Shown piece after piece: positions 13,877-25,150 of a stretch of 64,000 nt of DNA. The stretch is taken from positions 248,001-312,000 of the forward strand of contig JAFEKR010000003.1 of the NCBI GenBank assembly GCA_019022495.1, read 5' to 3'. The notes beneath the pieces were generated by a model. It worked only from the letters and a program-made list of their open reading frames with translations. It was not told the DNA's origin and ran no database searches. Within the stretch, counting starts at the first letter, position 1; every line of letters begins with the position of its first letter. The stretch comes from Epichloe hybrida (lineage: Eukaryota > Ascomycota > Sordariomycetes > Hypocreales > Clavicipitaceae). The position numbers and the translations under genes were made by a program.

Positions 13877-13985
13877 TGCAATACAATACAATACATTTGA
13901 TGTATTGTGTATTGTATTGTATTGTATTGACAATACAATACAATACATCCAAAATTTTACAATACAATACAATACATGTATTATT
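13877..13985. repeat. Pentanucleotide (CAATA/TATTG)n arrays, left end of hAT copy 1
   Basis: Runs of CAATA in both orientations follow the terminal repeat, separated by short spacers. Arrays of the same unit lie at the other end (28801-28945). Subterminal repeats are known transposase-binding sites in hAT elements; that role here is inference. Confidence 0.85.
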
Positions 13986-14060
13986 TGTATTGTTTTGTAT
14001 TTTTTTTTCTTTTTTTTTAGTTTTAAGTAAATTCCTTAATTATAAGGTATATATAGTTAA

Positions 14061-14150
14061 TATAATAGCTTATAATAGCTTATAATAGCTTATAATAGCT
14101 TATAATAGCTTATAATAGCTTATAATAGCTTATAATAGCTTATAATAGCT
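14061..14150. repeat. Tandem repeat TATAATAGCT x9
   Basis: Nine perfect copies of the 10-mer TATAATAGCT inside the left part of the hAT element. Perfect identity within a RIP-mutated region suggests recent slippage expansion. Confidence 0.95.
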
Positions 14151-14231
14151 TATATATATATATTACTTCTATTACTTATATAACTTAAAATATTATTAGT
14201 GTTAAAGTTTAATTAAAAATAAATAAGTAAT

Positions 14232-14488
14232 TGTTGATTCCTTCGGATCTTCATCGGTTCAATCGTGGCCAAAGACCAGACCAATTGTGGGTCCGGCGCG
14301 ATGCACGCGATATGATTAGCTGTATTAATTCGCTACCCCCTTTTATACCCCATATATAGATTTCGCCTACTTTTCTAGCATCTAGACTTTCCCTCTCTTC
14401 TCCCTCTTTCCTAGCTAGCTAACTATCTATTATTAACTTCTAATTATATAGGATTTATTACTTACACAGAACCTTAGTGCATCTAACA
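14232..14488 (+). repeat. Family-2 LTR, 5' LTR of II-B
   Basis: 257 bp, from TGTTGATTCC to ATCTAACA. It is followed by CTAATTAGTAGTTAACTTC, the LTR-adjacent box also seen in copia families 1 and 3. Confidence 0.92.
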
Positions 14489-17400
14489 CTAATTAGTAGT
14501 TAACTTCATAACCACAGATAAGCTAGGTATTACAAGAAGAGACATTTCTGTAAATACTACTACTACTACCCCTTGTTATACCGTAATGGTTATTATAGTA
14601 GAGAGGTATAACTACATAAGTGTGCTAAAGGAAGAGACTAGAATCCTAGTTATAGGCTTATTAGGCTTCTAAGAAATTAATTTATTAACCCTTAGGCTTA
14701 GGGATATAACTTTGTTATATCTATCTAGGATATTATTGTTAATTATTGATTTTATTATCTATCACAAGAAAACTAACTAACTAACCGAATCTATTACCAC
14801 AAGGTATTTATTTCAAACCTAACGTTAAATAACCTTAGCTAAGCTAGCTAATATATCTATAACTTCTCTATAAATATTCCCTTTATCTAACAGACCTTTA
14901 ATCTGTTCGTACAAGCATTTATAGCTTATTTTTTGCCCCCTTTATTATTAGTGCTATTCGCCCTATACTTATTAGTAAGAAAGAGAGATTACCTCCTTCC
15001 CTTCTTTTTACAAAAAACAGAAAGTGGTAATTCCTATTATTCCCTTATTACTTTTCCTATTATTTTCTAGTTACTTTTAGAACTTCTATTACTTTCTTTA
15101 TCTCTAGTAATTTGTTCTTATTACTTTATTCTTATTACTACTTTTGCTACTTCCGCTGCTTTTTCTTCCATTTTTTTCCTATTTTCGCGATCTTCTAATT
15201 TCATTAGAGCAATAACGCTCCTAAAATACAAAAGAAAAACCTCGCAATAGCAATAGGCAAACACAGGAGCTTAATTAGTAGCAAAAATAACAAATTAGCA
15301 ATATTCCTTTTATAATTAAAGATAGCAAAGGAATCTAGACCCTCTATAAGAGCAAAGGCTACTAGTAATAGTAAGGCTTTAATTATCACCCCTAAGAGAC
15401 CTTAAAGGCATAAATTACCCCCATGCCTTTAATAGCTTACTTACGAATTCTTATATAACTAGAAAGAATCTATTAAGCTAGATCTAGAGACTACTATGTA
15501 GCTTAAGCTTAATAACTAGATTATAAGATTTATTAACCTTAGTAAATATTAAGGATAGAGAGATAATAACCTATAGGAATCATTCTAAGAAGACTTTAAA
15601 GGCTAGTCTAAAGACACCTTTAAAAGGGCATTTAAGGATATTATCAGAGAATTACGTAATTCTTTATAAGATTATAGTGTCCTTATTAGGCAAGGCCTAG
15701 GATATTTAATCCTAGTATTACTTAAGGAAGTGCTTTATTAAACCTTAATACCCCTTTAGTTATAGGAAAGATTATAAGAATAACTATAATCTTCTAAACC
15801 CCTAGAGCCTTAATATTAATAGCCCTAATAACCTACCCTAGAAATTAACCTTCCCTAACCCTAGAGATTACTTAAACCCTTATAAGAACCCCTATAATAA
15901 TCCCTATTATATTAATAGCTCTATCCAGATAATTATTATTAAGAACAACTAGTGGACTATTATTTATAACAAATTATACCTTTATAGTAATTCCCCTCTA
16001 AAGATTAGATTATAAAGAAGATCTCGGAGCTTATAAAGATATATAAGGATAGTAATCGCTATAGTGAAAAGCTATATAACTTCTTAACGCTAAAGATTAT
16101 GCTCTTTGAAAATAAGTATAATAGAATTAACCTTCCTTAAACGCATTATTAGAAGGCTTTCCCTATTATATTAATAGGTAATACTAAGCAATACTACCTT
16201 AATTACCTCTTTAGGAATAACTATTCCTATAAAGAGATAATTACTTATATTTATTAATACTTTAAGACAGAAAGTAACTAGTAATTCTATTACTATAAAT
16301 AGAGTAGTATAATGCTAAAGAGTATAATTAAGAGGAACCCTAATAAAAGTAAGCTTAATTACCTTAAGATTATGTTATTAACCCTTAAGAAAATCTATAG
16401 AGGCCTATACCCTACTAAAATAGTAAAAACTAAACTCTATAAGTAAGCCTTAAATGCTATAGCTAGTGTGCCTAAATATTAGATAGTAGAATACATACAC
16501 TTCATAGGCTTTAAGAGTCTTACTAGAGACCTCTATAAGGTAATTACTATTACGAAATTAAATAAGAAGTCCTTCTAATACCTCTAGTACTAATAAGGAG
16601 ACCCTCTAGAGGCTATGTTTACTAATTATTAGTATAGATAGTAATTATCCCCTTATAGCAAAGGAAGCTATTATAGGCAAAGCCCTAGGCTAAGCACTAA
16701 GCGCTACTTTATATATAGTAAGAGTAGCTACTAGTCTTCTAATTACTTTGCTAAAGAATATTAAAAGGAAAAGAACTACTAGTAGGCTAGTAAAATATAT
16801 TATATACCCCCTTTAAAGAAGAGATTCTAGGTATTCCTTACCTCCTATAAAGGGCAGGATAATAATAAGCCTAATAAAGGCTTAGGTTAAAATTAGGAAT
16901 TATATCTTTTAGCCTACACAGAAGCTAAAGATAATAATAATAATATAGAGAAGCTACTATTAATAGCATACCTAAGTATTATATAATTCTTTTGCTCTGG
17001 ATTATAAACTAACTATAATACTACTAATGTTAATATCCTTATAACCCTAAATAATCAAGCCTTCTAACACGCATTCCTTAGGTAAGAGCTCTATAAGCTA
17101 TAAGAGTACAATAAAGGCTTAATTTACTATATCTCTAAAGAACGCTATTCTAAAGAGGTCTTTAGAGGGATTATACCTAATACTAGCGCCGCAGGAAAGT
17201 TAACTACAGGAGAGGCATAAGTAAAGGCTCTATTAAGATTAATGCCTTTATTAAAGGTAACCCCCTATAAACCCTAAATTATTACATTTAGCGCCAGATT
17301 AGTAGTTACAAGAGGAATCCTTTATATGCCCACAGAACTTAGAGAGCTTGAATTCTACGTCCTTAATATAGCTACCCCCTTTCTCTTCTTAATCACCAAT

Positions 17401-17509
17401 ATAGATAAGATGCAAGTCAAGATTAATAACCTTGCTAACATACTCATCTAAGGCAACAAGACTATACCTATTATGTGATAATAGGGATATCCTTAGTAGT
17501 TACTAGAAG

Positions 17510-20500
17510 CAAAGGAAATAGTTGCCTTCTACCTTTTAGAAGGAGATATCCATTAATTACATTATTAACTTAGTTATTCTTCCGTTTAATGACTTATAAA
17601 GATCCTTTACTAAGCTAGTTACGAAGTTAAGCGCTAGGTAATTAAGGAATTAACTAAAGTTTACTACTATTGCTAGATGTATAGAAAGGCCCCTAGTTGA
17701 TTTAAGTTTACAATCAAAGATAACTATGAATTTAACTACGAGATTATTATTAATATCATGTAAATCAATAGCTAACTAGTGCTTCATATTGTTAATTTAG
17801 TAACATTATTCTAGGTAGCCTAATTTCTTAATCTAAAGAAGTAGAAGGCTTGAGATATCTAGGATGCAATTCGCGAATGTTAGATTAATACGTATCTTAG
17901 ACCTCTAGATTGGATTATCTACGATGCTAGTAATAACTTTACTTCCGCTAAGTTTAGACATTATGCTTAATTAATATTAATTAAAACTAGTGAGATGCTA
18001 ATCAAAGCCTATAATAGCATTAGAAAGGTTAAGAGATACCACAGACCTCTACGCTAAGCTTATAATATTATTATAGACTTGATTAGAATGGATCTTGCGC
18101 TAGAGCAACGCCTCTAAATAGCTATTAAGGCTATTAATAACTCTATAGGCCTAAATAGTATTATCCTAACTATACTAGTCTTTAGAGGCTACCTATGGAT
18201 AATAGATAAGTTACTACTAAGCGTCTCTATTATTTAATATGCTAAGGTAATTTATAAGGTAACGGATAAAGTCTAATATCTTCTAGCTTTGCGGTAGGTT
18301 TATAATACCCTTAGAGCTTAGAATAGCCCTAATATAGTGCCTATATATTAGCTGCCCCTATAGGCTAATATATATGTATAAAGAGAGAAAGGTAGCTAGT
18401 ATAGCCTATATAAGCTACTTACTACTAATAGAGAGACTTATACTATTAATATACCCTATAGCCTAGTAAAGTTTTACTTTATAGTAGTAAAGCCTTATTA
18501 TAAAGACCTATGTATTATAGAGGGACTAGAGTAGTAGGAGATAAAGCCCTATAACACGCTAGAGTAGTAGGAGATAAAGCCTAGTAATGTAAAGGAAGAA
18601 GTAACTATATAACTAACTACTACTACTAAAAGAGATTCTCTAATAGAAGAAGGTAAAGAGCTATAGGCACTAGCTAAGAGAAAATAAGGGAGACTAAGAA
18701 AGGCCCTTATAGTGTAATTCATAAGTATAGGAGAGTCTAATAAAGAGGCTTATAAAGCCTAAAAGGCCCTAAGGGGAAGCTATTAAGTTAAAGACTTATT
18801 ACTATACCCTAAAGGAATAAAAGTAAGGAAAAGAAAACCTTATAGCCCTAAGAAGGATATTAGCCTAGTTTAGCTCTATATACTTATAAATAAAGATTAA
18901 GAGAAGGCCTTTATTTAAGAGATTATAACTAGAGGGATACTAAGCATAGTATTCCTTATAGCGAAGAAAGAGGCTAATTAAAACCTTACCCTTTAACTCT
19001 ACTAAGAAAGGAAGATTATAACCCTAGGAAAACCCTTCAAGTAATCTAATCAAGCTAAGATTAACGCTTTACAAGCTTATAATATGTTTAAATTTATTAA
19101 GTTTAACCTAGCGAAACATAAAGGTCATAGAATCTTTAATTCTTATATAGTTAGAGAGATTAAAGGCAAAGGAACGGACTTACTATACAGGAAATCTTAT
19201 CTCATTATATAAGGCCATAATAATAAAGGAAAGGAATTTATCCTAACGCAATCGCCAATAATACAACAAGTAAGCCAACGCCTTATCATAGCCATTACTT
19301 TATTATTAAGAAGAAGAGGTATTTACCTTTAGATTCATAATATTACGCAAGCTTACACTTAATTACACATAATGCTAACAAGGCTAATTATTATAAGATT
19401 ACTAAAGCAAATTATATATCTCTTTCTAGAAGGGACTGTAATTAAATTAATTAGACCTCTTTATAGGATTATAAAGGCTAGAACCCACTAGTAGGTAACG
19501 TACTTCCATTACTATAGGGATAACCTTAATATAATAACCTTAACCTATAATCCCTGCTTATTAATTATAGCCCTAAATAATAAGAACCTCTTTAGTATTA
19601 TTAGAATATAAACTAATAATACATTAGGCCTAAGTAATAATAACTTCTTCTAAAAAGAAGAGAAAGAGCTCTAGAAGGCTAATTTCATAGCTAAAGAAAA
19701 GTAATAATTAACCGCTAAGAACCCCCTTATCTTTAATAGCTATATCTTAACCTAGAACACTAATAATTTGCTAATCTTAACCTAGAAAGGTTAGAGTTAG
19801 AAGATTAAGGAAGTTAATCCTTAATCCTTAATAGTAAAGCAAGATTATATAGAGCAATAAGCGTAAGAAAGCTATATCGCAACTATATATTAACTAGAGG
19901 CTTCATATAACCTTTTAATTATAGCTTAACACTAAGAGCCCTTTATAGAAGATATTACATATCTTAATAAACACCTTAAATAGCAGATTAAGAATTAATA
20001 GCGTAGACTATAATATATTCCTTTAGTCCTTAAGGAGGCAAAGCTCTTTATGTTTATAAATAGATTACTTACTAATAACAAGGATTTAAGCTTATAAATT
20101 AGATATATAATTATAATTAGTAACGAGATAATGCAAGATAACAATACCTTTATTATAAAAGGTAACATTATTATATATAGCTTAACAAAGAGCAAGAGAG
20201 TTACTTATAGCGTGCTTACCTCTAAGTTATATAGCATAGTTTAAGGCGTAGATATTACCTACGCGATTTCCATAACTCTATATTAAATTATAGATCGATT
20301 AAAGATGCCTTGAATTCCTATAATTCTCTATACTAATTCTTTTTTATTATATAAATATCTTATAAAGCTAGGAACCACAAAGGAGAAGAGACTAATAATT
20401 AATATCATAGCTCTTTATTAATTATACAAAAGGCATAAGATCTACGAAGTCAGGTGGATTAACGGTAACGATAATCTGGCAGATATAATGACAAAAGCAT

Positions 20501-20570
20501 TGCCAAATTTATCACTTTCCTCTTTAATTAATTCGAACGAATTAACAATTCGTGTTAAAGGATAGGTAAA
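17510..20570 (+). pseudogene. Degenerate copia pol of II-B (integrase, RT, RNase H)
   Basis: The integrase remnant (about 17,560-18,330) includes WIIYDASNNFTSAKFRHYA and KAYNSIRKVKRYHRPLR, matching the copia integrase core. Reverse transcriptase follows (about 19,060-19,720) with GHRIFNSYIVREIKGKGTDL, LTQSPIIQQVSQRLIIAI and a catalytic box reading IQTNNTLGL, where the fungal copia form is QTDDTL; both Asp have become Asn. RNase H (about 20,030-20,520) ends EVRWINGNDNLADIMTKALP, the best preserved part. Many in-frame stops make it non-functional. Confidence 0.88.
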
Positions 20571-20760
20571 GAGACCTATAATATTAGGAAACAGGAGCTT
20601 AGGCAAGGAATAATAGATTAATTTAATTAACCAATGCCATGATAGCTAATCAGAGTAGCGGATTCCCATTAAGGGATTCACTTATGTACACTTTCCTTTA
20701 ATCTGATTTTTATTGCGTTTTTGAGCTCTTTAGCCACGAAGGAAAAAGAGAGATTACTAG

Positions 20761-21017
20761 TGTTAATTCCTTCGGATCTTTATCGGTTTAATCGTGGCCA
20801 AAGACCGGACTAATTGTGGGTCCGGCGCGATGCATGCGATATGATTGGCTGCATTAATTCGCTACCCCTTTTGAGCCCCATATACGGATTTCGCCCACTT
20901 TTCTAGCATCTAGACTTTCCCTCTCTTCTCCCTCTTTCCTAGCTAGCTAACGAACTATCATCGACTTCGAATTTATACGGGATTTATTACCTACGCAGGA
21001 CCTTGGTGCATCCAACA
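20761..21017 (+). repeat. Family-2 LTR, 3' LTR of II-B
   Basis: 257 bp, from TGTTAATTCC to GCATCCAACA. It keeps more C and G than the 5' LTR (for example ACTATCATCGACTTCG), so it is the less mutated of the pair. Confidence 0.92.
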
Positions 21018-21129
21018 AAAATATTAATAAAATAAAATTCCTTTCTTTTTTATGTTTTTAATATTATACTATTTATAATTTTATACTAATAGAAAGTAAG
21101 TCCTAATATAACTATAAGACTTACTTTAG

Positions 21130-21440
21130 TATATTTCTCTCTTTTTAACTAAAATTACATAACTAAGTAAAGAGATTATTATGTTTATAGTATAACTAAT
21201 AGGACCCACTTTTAGACCTACTTTTGTATATATATTTCTTTTTAGCTAGAATTATATAACTAAGTAAAGAGATAATACTAGGTTTATAGTATAACTAATA
21301 GGACCCACTTTTAGATCCACTTTTATATATCCTCCTCTTCTTAGCTAAAGTTATATAACTATAGAAAGGGATTATACTTGGTTTTTAGTGTTTAATAAGA
21401 CCCACTTTTAGACCCACTTTAAGAAACACTATATAACTAA
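21130..21440. repeat. Minisatellite, about 98-bp unit, three copies, inside hAT element
   Basis: The phrase GACCCACTTTTAGA recurs near 21202, 21301 and 21400, and ATAACTA(A/T) with a purine-rich run precedes each. The unit is about 98 bp and copies have drifted. It lies in the hAT sequence between II-B and IV and is not retrotransposon sequence. Confidence 0.8.
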
Positions 21441-22116
21441 GTAAGTAAGCTAAAACTAATATAAATAATTAAACTTACTTTTAAAGCTTATTTATTTATT
21501 TACTTAATATTAAAAAAATAGTATATATATTATGATTATTCTTTACATAATATTTTAACTTTTCTTTATAAGCTTTTCCTAGGTTTTTTCCTTTTCTTTT
21601 AGTTTAAAAAAGGTTTAAAGCTAATATAATTTATTATAATTATAATAAAATAGCTTAATAGTAAAAGAAGCATTTATTAAATAAATTTTAATTTTCTCTT
21701 TATAATAAATTCCTTATATATATAAGTATATTTTTATTAGAGTTTTAATCTTATTTATTTAGAATTATAAATTATTTCTTTAGGGTAAATATTATATTTA
21801 AAGCAAAAATACTATATTAAAATGCATAGTAAATCCTAAACAAAAGCTAGAAAGATAGGATAACCTTTAAAATATAAAGAATAAATTTTACTATAAGTTA
21901 AGTTTAGATAATACTATTTATAGCTACCCTATATATATATATAGCTTAATAGTCTAAATTAGCTAAAACTTTATAATTCTATAACTAAATACCTAAATAA
22001 TATAAAAATTTAAGGATATCTTATTTAGATTATATTAAAAATCTACTATATAATAAGTATATATACTACCTTACCTTTTTAATAATACATTGTATTGTAT
22101 TGTAATGTATTGTAAT

Positions 22117-22412
22117 TGTTGGTATCTACAGGATACTATTAACTTACGCGTAGGGTTTTCAGGGTGGACTAAAGTGCACGTAATTGTTATATATTCTAGT
22201 CTATTAAGGCAAGTAAAAGAGGGATTAAATAGAAGCAAAGAGGGTGCGCTATTTATCACAGGAAAAGGGGCCTTAATTAGGGTTATTAGCAAAGAGGCCA
22301 CATGTGCTAACTCCGATTACAGCGCGGTTAGGCTAGATATGTGAGTCCGCGATGCAACGCGCTTACCTAATCAGAGGCGCGCACCCTTATTAATATTATG
22401 CTTATTCTAACA
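22117..22412 (-). repeat. Family-3 LTR, left (3' LTR of IV)
   Basis: 296 bp, TGTTGGTATC to TTCTAACA. Small open frames on both strands here (22071-22344) are fortuitous: they lie wholly or mostly in the LTR and recur in the partner LTR. Confidence 0.9.
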
Positions 22413-22679
22413 CTAGAAACTCTCTCTTTTTAATATAATTATTAATGCATAATATTAATAAGAGAAGTGAATAGGAATTAAGGAACGAATAAGATTAAAT
22501 AATCGCGAATAATATTATAAGAAAAGGGCAAGGGGAAGGGGTATAATAAATAATAAAATCTAATCTGTAAGCCTATATAAGGATAAGTAAGCCTAATTCT
22601 TAACACCTTTAATCTTATTAGATTAACATAAACGTTACAATTACGTAACCTACCCTTCTATCCTAATAGTCACCTTATT

Positions 22680-25150
22680 ACTCGTGATAAACCTCTTAAA
22701 TGCCTTATTTAGCAATGCCTTCGTAAATGTATTAGCAAGGTTATTATTCCTATTAATCCATCTAATCTCGTAGATCTCTTGTTACTTATATAATTAACGA
22801 AGGGCTATAATGTTAATTATAAAACGCTTCTCCTTTATAGTACTAAGCTTAATAAGGTATTTATATAAAGAGTATGAATTAGTATAGATAATAATAGGAA
22901 TCGTAGGGAGGTTTAATTAATAGGTAATTAACCTAAGTGTTATTAAGACCGCGTAAGCCATATTAGCACTAGTAACTATGCTATAGATCTCAGAGGTAAG
23001 TACACTTCTTATAACTCTTTTACTCTTAGTAAAGCTATAGTGTATAATATTACCTTAGATTATAAAGGTACTTTCCTCTTAGACTTTACTAGCTAGGATA
23101 AGCATATAGCCTAGCTAGGAAGTAAGGTCCTAGTTATTAGCAAATAATCCATCTATAAATACAAAAAGCTTTACCTTTTTAAGATTAAATAGTATAAACC
23201 TTAATCCTTAGCTTAGATTATTAATTTGCTATTAAATCTATTAGTTTAGGCTCTTTATATCTTAAGGTAATAGCTCTTAGTGTTATGTAGTAATAAAGAG
23301 GTTAAAGTAAGCTTTAGGTTAGTAGATTAAGGTAATGTACGCGCCTTAAGCTTATTATTCTATATATGCTTGTTTTAAATTAGTTAGCGGGATTAACTAA
23401 AGCTTTTCACTCTAGCCCTTTTGCCTTAGTATAATTACATTATTTTCAAGAGTAATAATACTACTATTAAAGGTTAGTAGGTTCCCTATAGAAAGGATTT
23501 ACTTTAGCTTAGTAGTAAAAGAAGCGGCTTTTAATTAATCTTTCTCTTTTTAAGAGAACTTGCGGTTAGATAGTCTAATTATATTATTAGTCTACATCCC
23601 TATACACACGAAGGTTAGGTTCTCCTTTATTATTATAAGCAGGCATAGGTCGAACGTAGAGGTTATTATCTAGAGTATTTCTCTATAGTAATAATAATAT
23701 ATTACCTACTAGTAGGTACTAGCTTCTATAATACTATATAGAGGCTTAATTACTTGTATTATTATACCTATAGGGTATAGGTAATGGATTTAGATAGGGA
23801 TTTGGGCTAGGATTATATAACTAAGAAGCGTTTATGCTTGCATATAGGCCTATGTAATATTGTGAAGCTAGAGGATAAGGCCTAGTAATAATAACGTAGG
23901 TGCTATCGCAAGGATTAATCGCTAGCTAGCTTGCTAGATTATTAGGGCCTATGTGAGGATTACTAGCTTCTCCTTATTGCTATAACCTTAGATTACGAGC
24001 CTTAACTTCTTGTATAGATCTGTTATCTTACTCTTTACCTTATTAATAATATAGGAATTAAAAATTTAAACTCCACTATGCTCTCTTTTATCATACTTAA
24101 TAAATTTAAACACGCCTTATTTAATCAGAGAATTAATCTTAGCTTTAGTGGATAGCTTAAAGGGTTTGCTAGGGGTCTTAATAATTCCTTCCTTATATAA
24201 TTAGATTATAAGCTTAAGGTTAGAGCTTTCCTTAGCTAATAGAAAGATATTAGTTTTGTCTTTTATTTAATCTGCGTAATTAACATTAGATATAATAATA
24301 GGGGGGTTCTTCTAAGGTCTTCTAGGTCCTTGCCTTAGGGGATTAGTAGGAGGGGTAGCTATAGGCTATAGGGAGGCGTCTTAGTTGTCTGCGCTCTTAG
24401 AAGGTCTCTCTTTATTAGAATCTTTATAAAAAGGCCTAATAGATGTTAATCTAAAGGCCTTAGGGCCTTAAGGGAGCTTAAGAGTGTAGGTCTTGCTCTC
24501 TATAGCTAATAGCTTATAGGGGCCTGCCTATCCCTTGCCTTTACGCTATATGCGTATAAGCGATCCTAGCGGGAGGCTAATGGTTATAGAGGTGTTAGGA
24601 CTATTCCTTGTAGCAAGGGTATCGCTAACTTTCCGCTAGGTATAAATACGCTTAACTTCCTTTATTACTAGTTAGATCGCAAGGGCTTGCTACGTGATAT
24701 CTAGTGATAGAGGCGATTCCTTAACTATACGAGGATACACGCTAAAAATAAGGACTATTAGCATAAGACTATTTAATCCTATAGTGTTATTCACAGCTTT
24801 AACTACCATTTGTAATGCCACAGGCTCTAGCGTTATTAGGCATTCCTATCAGATAATATTATAGGCTTTTTAGAGTGGCCTATAATATTACTTAACCTTA
24901 CTAATACTATAGTAAGCCTTAATAAGGACATCTTTAATCTTAATTGCTATTAATAACATAAGCTGCTTAAATTCCTCGCCTCTAAATGTTATTCTAGTAT
25001 TTATAACAATTAAATCTAGGGGGCCTAGATAGATATTAATCTAGCAAAGATAGAGTGCTTCCTACGTAGTCTTTATAGAGATATCTTTAATAAATCTAGC
25101 TATATTAAAGGATATAGCCATATTAATAACTTACAGAACAAGGCAGTTAC
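22680..25150 (-). pseudogene. Degenerate copia pol of element IV
   Basis: On the minus strand, 22,690-22,830 reads IYEIRWINRNNNLANTFTKAL, the copia RNase H carboxyl end (family: RWI.G.DNPADAFTK), with D-to-N changes. Near 23,800-23,900 a reverse transcriptase stretch corresponding to LRDITQAYVQS is visible. Integrase should lie further right. Stops interrupt every frame. Confidence 0.8.

Larger units (their letters stand above)
14232..21017 (+). mobile_element. Family-2 copia element II-B, full length, RIP-inactivated
   Basis: A 6.8-kb element with 257-bp LTRs at 14232-14488 and 20761-21017 that begin TGTT and end AACA. The interior encodes, in order, gag-like sequence, integrase, reverse transcriptase and RNase H, the Ty1/copia order. 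The flanks are GTAAT on the left and AAAAT on the right, so the target duplication is imperfect; mutation or recombination with another copy may explain this. LTR differences are mostly transitions. It is the reference used here to align the broken II-A copy. Confidence 0.9.

Noticed and set aside
13876..14085. 69-codon plus-strand frame
   Set aside because: Its start is a translation of the CAATA arrays at the hAT end; repetitive and without family resemblance.
15204..15389. 61-codon minus-strand hydrophobic frame in II-B
   Set aside because: Antisense to the leader/gag remnant of a copia element; hydrophobic only because of AT-rich composition.
22071..22344. Overlapping frames of 76 and 84 codons on both strands, repeated at 28198-28495
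   Set aside because: They lie in the LTRs of element IV (in the left copy partly in the adjacent array) and occur in both LTRs; chance openings in the less mutated part of the LTR.
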